Below, piece by piece: positions 49,601 through 64,000 of a stretch of 64,000 nt of DNA; position 1 is the stretch's first letter, and every line of letters starts with the position of its first letter. The stretch spans positions 3,878,501 to 3,942,500 of the forward strand of contig BSDZ01000094.1 of assembly GCA_030268105.1 (NCBI GenBank). Reading direction: 5' to 3'. The notes under the pieces were generated by a model, which saw only the letters and a list, made by a program, of their open reading frames with translations, was not told the DNA's origin and searched no databases. A program made the translations under genes and the position numbers. The stretch is from Volvox africanus (Eukaryota > Chlorophyta > Chlorophyceae > Chlamydomonadales > Volvocaceae).

Positions 49601-50601
49601 CATCGACTCCAGTTTTCTTTACCTAACATCTTGACTGACATCTACTTCAGTTTCCGTATCGTAGGTGCTTATGGGATTGATTCGAAGGGCCTGCATAATC
49701 TGGCACTATTCGCCGACCATGGATGGACGATTACAGGGCGTGTTCGCCACTGCTGTATGTAGCTGAAGGTCGTCAAGTGTTGCCACACTCCTGGATAACA
49801 ACTCGCTTACTTCGCGCCCCTGGTCTGGCCACCTATGTGTTCCCCTTGGCCCCCTCCCTGATTGTCCTATCCTCTGGGGGGCCGATCTCGTGCAAACGCC
49901 GCAAGCTGCGGCGTAAAATCTGAAACCACAGCAGCACCAATTCGTTTCATGGCAGTTGAGAGAGGTTGAGGGAAGACAGGCGCCCAGCATTCACGATGTA
50001 ACATAGAACGACCCAATCAAGTTTACATTGCTAACTGCAGCAAACATGTATATACAACGTCCTGATTATGAATTCAAAAACTCAATTAAGCTTTAATGGC
50101 CTCCTTAAGGGTTATCGCGACGGTACATTCCCCCAAAGAGGTGCCAACGATTACCCCGCGTCACTTGCACAACACACGGGCAAACCGCATCTGCAGTTGT
50201 GCCCGCGCTCACGCTGTGCGTGTAGGAAAGACGTCAAGAGCAAGTCGTCTCTACCACCACCTGTAGAAAAGCACCACCTGTCCACCTGTCCTAATCTGAT
50301 ACCGTACAAGCGGAATCTAAATATACGACCGAAACTGGGGGCAGTGTGATTCACGCAGACAGTCAACGTATCGAGTGAGTGGCAACTGCTTTTATGTAGA
50401 AACTTACGCTTGAATTCTCAGGCATCGTTTGCTTAGCATGGAGACTGGGTCACACATTAAATGTTGTTAAGTTGCTACCAATCATGTTTTCTTAAACTCC
50501 CATTTAAAACAATCCTTTGCGGAAATACATTAGGTTTCAAGCGAGTATACCGTGAAGGGTTATTTTAAGGAAGCGTTTTATTTTAAGGGAAACTTTGCGC
50601 A
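46644..50601. other. Region between the Ser-rich gene and SERCA
   Basis: No secure gene. Short coding-like stretches occur on the plus strand near 47620-47690 (VKGIVCSVITPKRPRDVRY) and 48102-48290, but exon joins could not be established. They might be 3' exons of the preceding gene if its TGA at 46641 is bypassed by the nearby GTGGGT donor. A tandem duplication lies at 47850-47938. Confidence 0.35.
47850..47938 (+). repeat. Two-copy ~45-bp tandem duplication
   Basis: CCAGCTGGATATATGTG, then TGGGGTTAAGGTTTT, occurs twice in direct succession with a few differences. It lies outside any supported gene. Confidence 0.8.
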
Positions 50602-63727
<13,126 letters not shown>

Positions 63728-64000
63728 GGGAGGACGGGAGAGGGAAGAGAGGGAGAGAGCAGCCTCTTCGTCAGGCTTCGTTCATTTCACCCCACATCGA
63801 GTAAGGTTTCTCTTCCACCTTTCTCTTCCACGTTCCTAGGCAGACGACTGCCGTGCTTTGTCATGTCTGTGTGTTTGGGAGGGGGCGGGCGAGGATGTAT
63901 GACTATATGGCGCGCCCAGTGCGTGCTTGCATATGCTTTTCTGCCCTCAAGATAAACATGAACCCTGCGGATCTGGAAATTTCAATAGCCTCCACCGTTT
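63728..64000. other. SERCA 3' flank
   Basis: No further coding region seen. It probably includes the 3' untranslated region. No canonical AATAAA signal is evident. Confidence 0.5.

Overview
This window is nuclear DNA from a photosynthetic eukaryote, most likely an alga. Every confident gene is split by many short spliceosomal introns, and the exons join in phase into full-length families. Five families are recognisable. They are a Hint (Hedgehog/intein)-domain protein, an ABCF2-type ABC ATPase, the peroxin PEX16, the plastid inner-envelope protein TIC21, and a SERCA-type calcium pump. A sixth large gene encodes a Ser/Gly/Ala-rich protein that I cannot assign to a family. TIC21 is the evidence for a plastid. 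I see nothing that fixes the lineage. Non-coding DNA is AT-rich to neutral and exons are GC-richer.

Layout. About 1.4-12.9 kb, minus strand: the Hint gene. It has introns of up to about 3.5 kb that carry a diverged segmental duplication, long microsatellites and several dispersed repeats. 12.9-17.4 kb: intergenic, with a decayed patatin-like gene at about 14.1-14.6 kb. 17.4-24.0 kb, minus: a complete 16-exon ABCF2 gene (607 codons plus stop). 24.0-27.0 kb: no gene recognised. 27.0-31.2 kb, minus: PEX16 in 8 exons, enlarged by Gly-, Gln- and Ala-rich inserts. 31.4-33.9 kb, plus: TIC21 in 5 exons (the first is tentative). 34-36.2 kb: coding-like minus-strand pieces of unknown identity. 36.3-46.6 kb, plus: the large low-complexity gene, with at least 11 exons and at least 2,212 residues. 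46.6-50.6 kb: nothing secure. 50.6-63.7 kb, plus: a complete 28-exon SERCA pump (1,067 residues) whose phases close only if three of its 27 introns use GC-AG ends.

The genes are ordinary eukaryotic neighbours with no operon logic. They serve translation or ribosome function (ABCF2), peroxisome membrane biogenesis (PEX16), the plastid envelope (TIC21) and ER calcium loading (SERCA). The most unusual locus is the Hint gene. It keeps the Cys and TxxH autoprocessing residues but ends without the intein His-Asn pair, and is flanked by domains I do not recognise. All exon boundaries were derived by hand from splice consensus, reading phase and remembered family similarity; no alignment or transcript data were available.
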